From Taibaiella sp. (GTDB lineage: Bacteria; Bacteroidota; Bacteroidia; Chitinophagales; Chitinophagaceae): 6,147 bases of DNA. The position numbers and the translations under genes are program-made. Location: positions 1 to 6,147 of the forward strand of contig JACFNS010000161.1 of NCBI GenBank assembly GCA_019454705.1, read 5' to 3'. Shown here in pieces: positions 6,143 to 6,147 of this stretch. The stretch's first letter is position 1, and each line of letters begins with the position of its first letter. The notes beneath the pieces were generated by a model that was given only the letters and a program-made list of their open reading frames with translations, did not search any database and was not told where the DNA came from.

Positions 6143-6147
6143 AATCT

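Noticed and set aside
1..6147. A hidden defence, mobile or biosynthetic system across the window.
   Set aside because: Every stretch is taken by recognisable housekeeping-type genes or short gaps. I saw no tandem or inverted repeats beyond the terminator, no transposase or integrase, no tRNA-like fold, no repeat-spacer array and no toxin-antitoxin-sized gene pair.

Overview
The window looks like an ordinary chromosomal housekeeping stretch of a Bacteroidota bacterium, probably from the Chitinophagaceae or a nearby group. The lineage call rests on four things: a PorP/SprF-family outer-membrane protein, which is characteristic of the type IX secretion phylum; promoters of the Bacteroidota form (TTG at -33, TAnnTTTG at -7) with few Shine-Dalgarno sequences; the protein style of the acyl-CoA dehydrogenase, uracil phosphoribosyltransferase and short RsmI-like methyltransferase; and a small membrane-anchored protein of a type I associate with this phylum. 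The species cannot be told from the sequence alone.

Layout from left to right. Positions 1-1213 (minus strand) hold the N-terminal 404 codons of a VLCAD-like acyl-CoA dehydrogenase; the window edge cuts it at the codon expected to encode the catalytic glutamate. A 131-bp divergent spacer follows. A membrane-bound family 2 glycosyltransferase (1345-2475, plus) comes next, then a 136-residue membrane-anchored protein of unknown function (2541-2951, plus). That gene runs tail-to-tail, with a 7-bp overlap, into a short RsmI-like SAM-dependent methyltransferase (2945-3646, minus). The methyltransferase is divergent, across only 53 bp, from a 3-methyladenine DNA glycosylase (3700-4299, plus). A perfect 18-bp-stem bidirectional terminator (4298-4336) separates the glycosylase from a convergent PorP/SprF-family protein (4352-5389, minus). 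The last gene is uracil phosphoribosyltransferase (5492-6142, minus), whose start lies five bases from the right edge.

The genes do not form an obvious pathway. They cover fatty-acid beta-oxidation, envelope glycan synthesis, RNA (or other) methylation, base-excision repair, outer-membrane or gliding function and pyrimidine salvage. Most have their own promoter, and only porP/sprF and upp could share a transcript. Coding density is high and no intergenic gap exceeds about 131 bp. I see no tRNA, rRNA, CRISPR array, insertion sequence, toxin-antitoxin pair or defence cluster.

The most interesting signals are regulatory and architectural. Three genes have a Bacteroidota -7 box ending only 3-4 bases before the start codon, which implies leaderless transcripts. 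There is a compact divergent promoter pair, a terminator that begins inside a stop codon, and two poorly characterised proteins (the 136-residue protein and the short methyltransferase). I did not find a convincing undescribed system.
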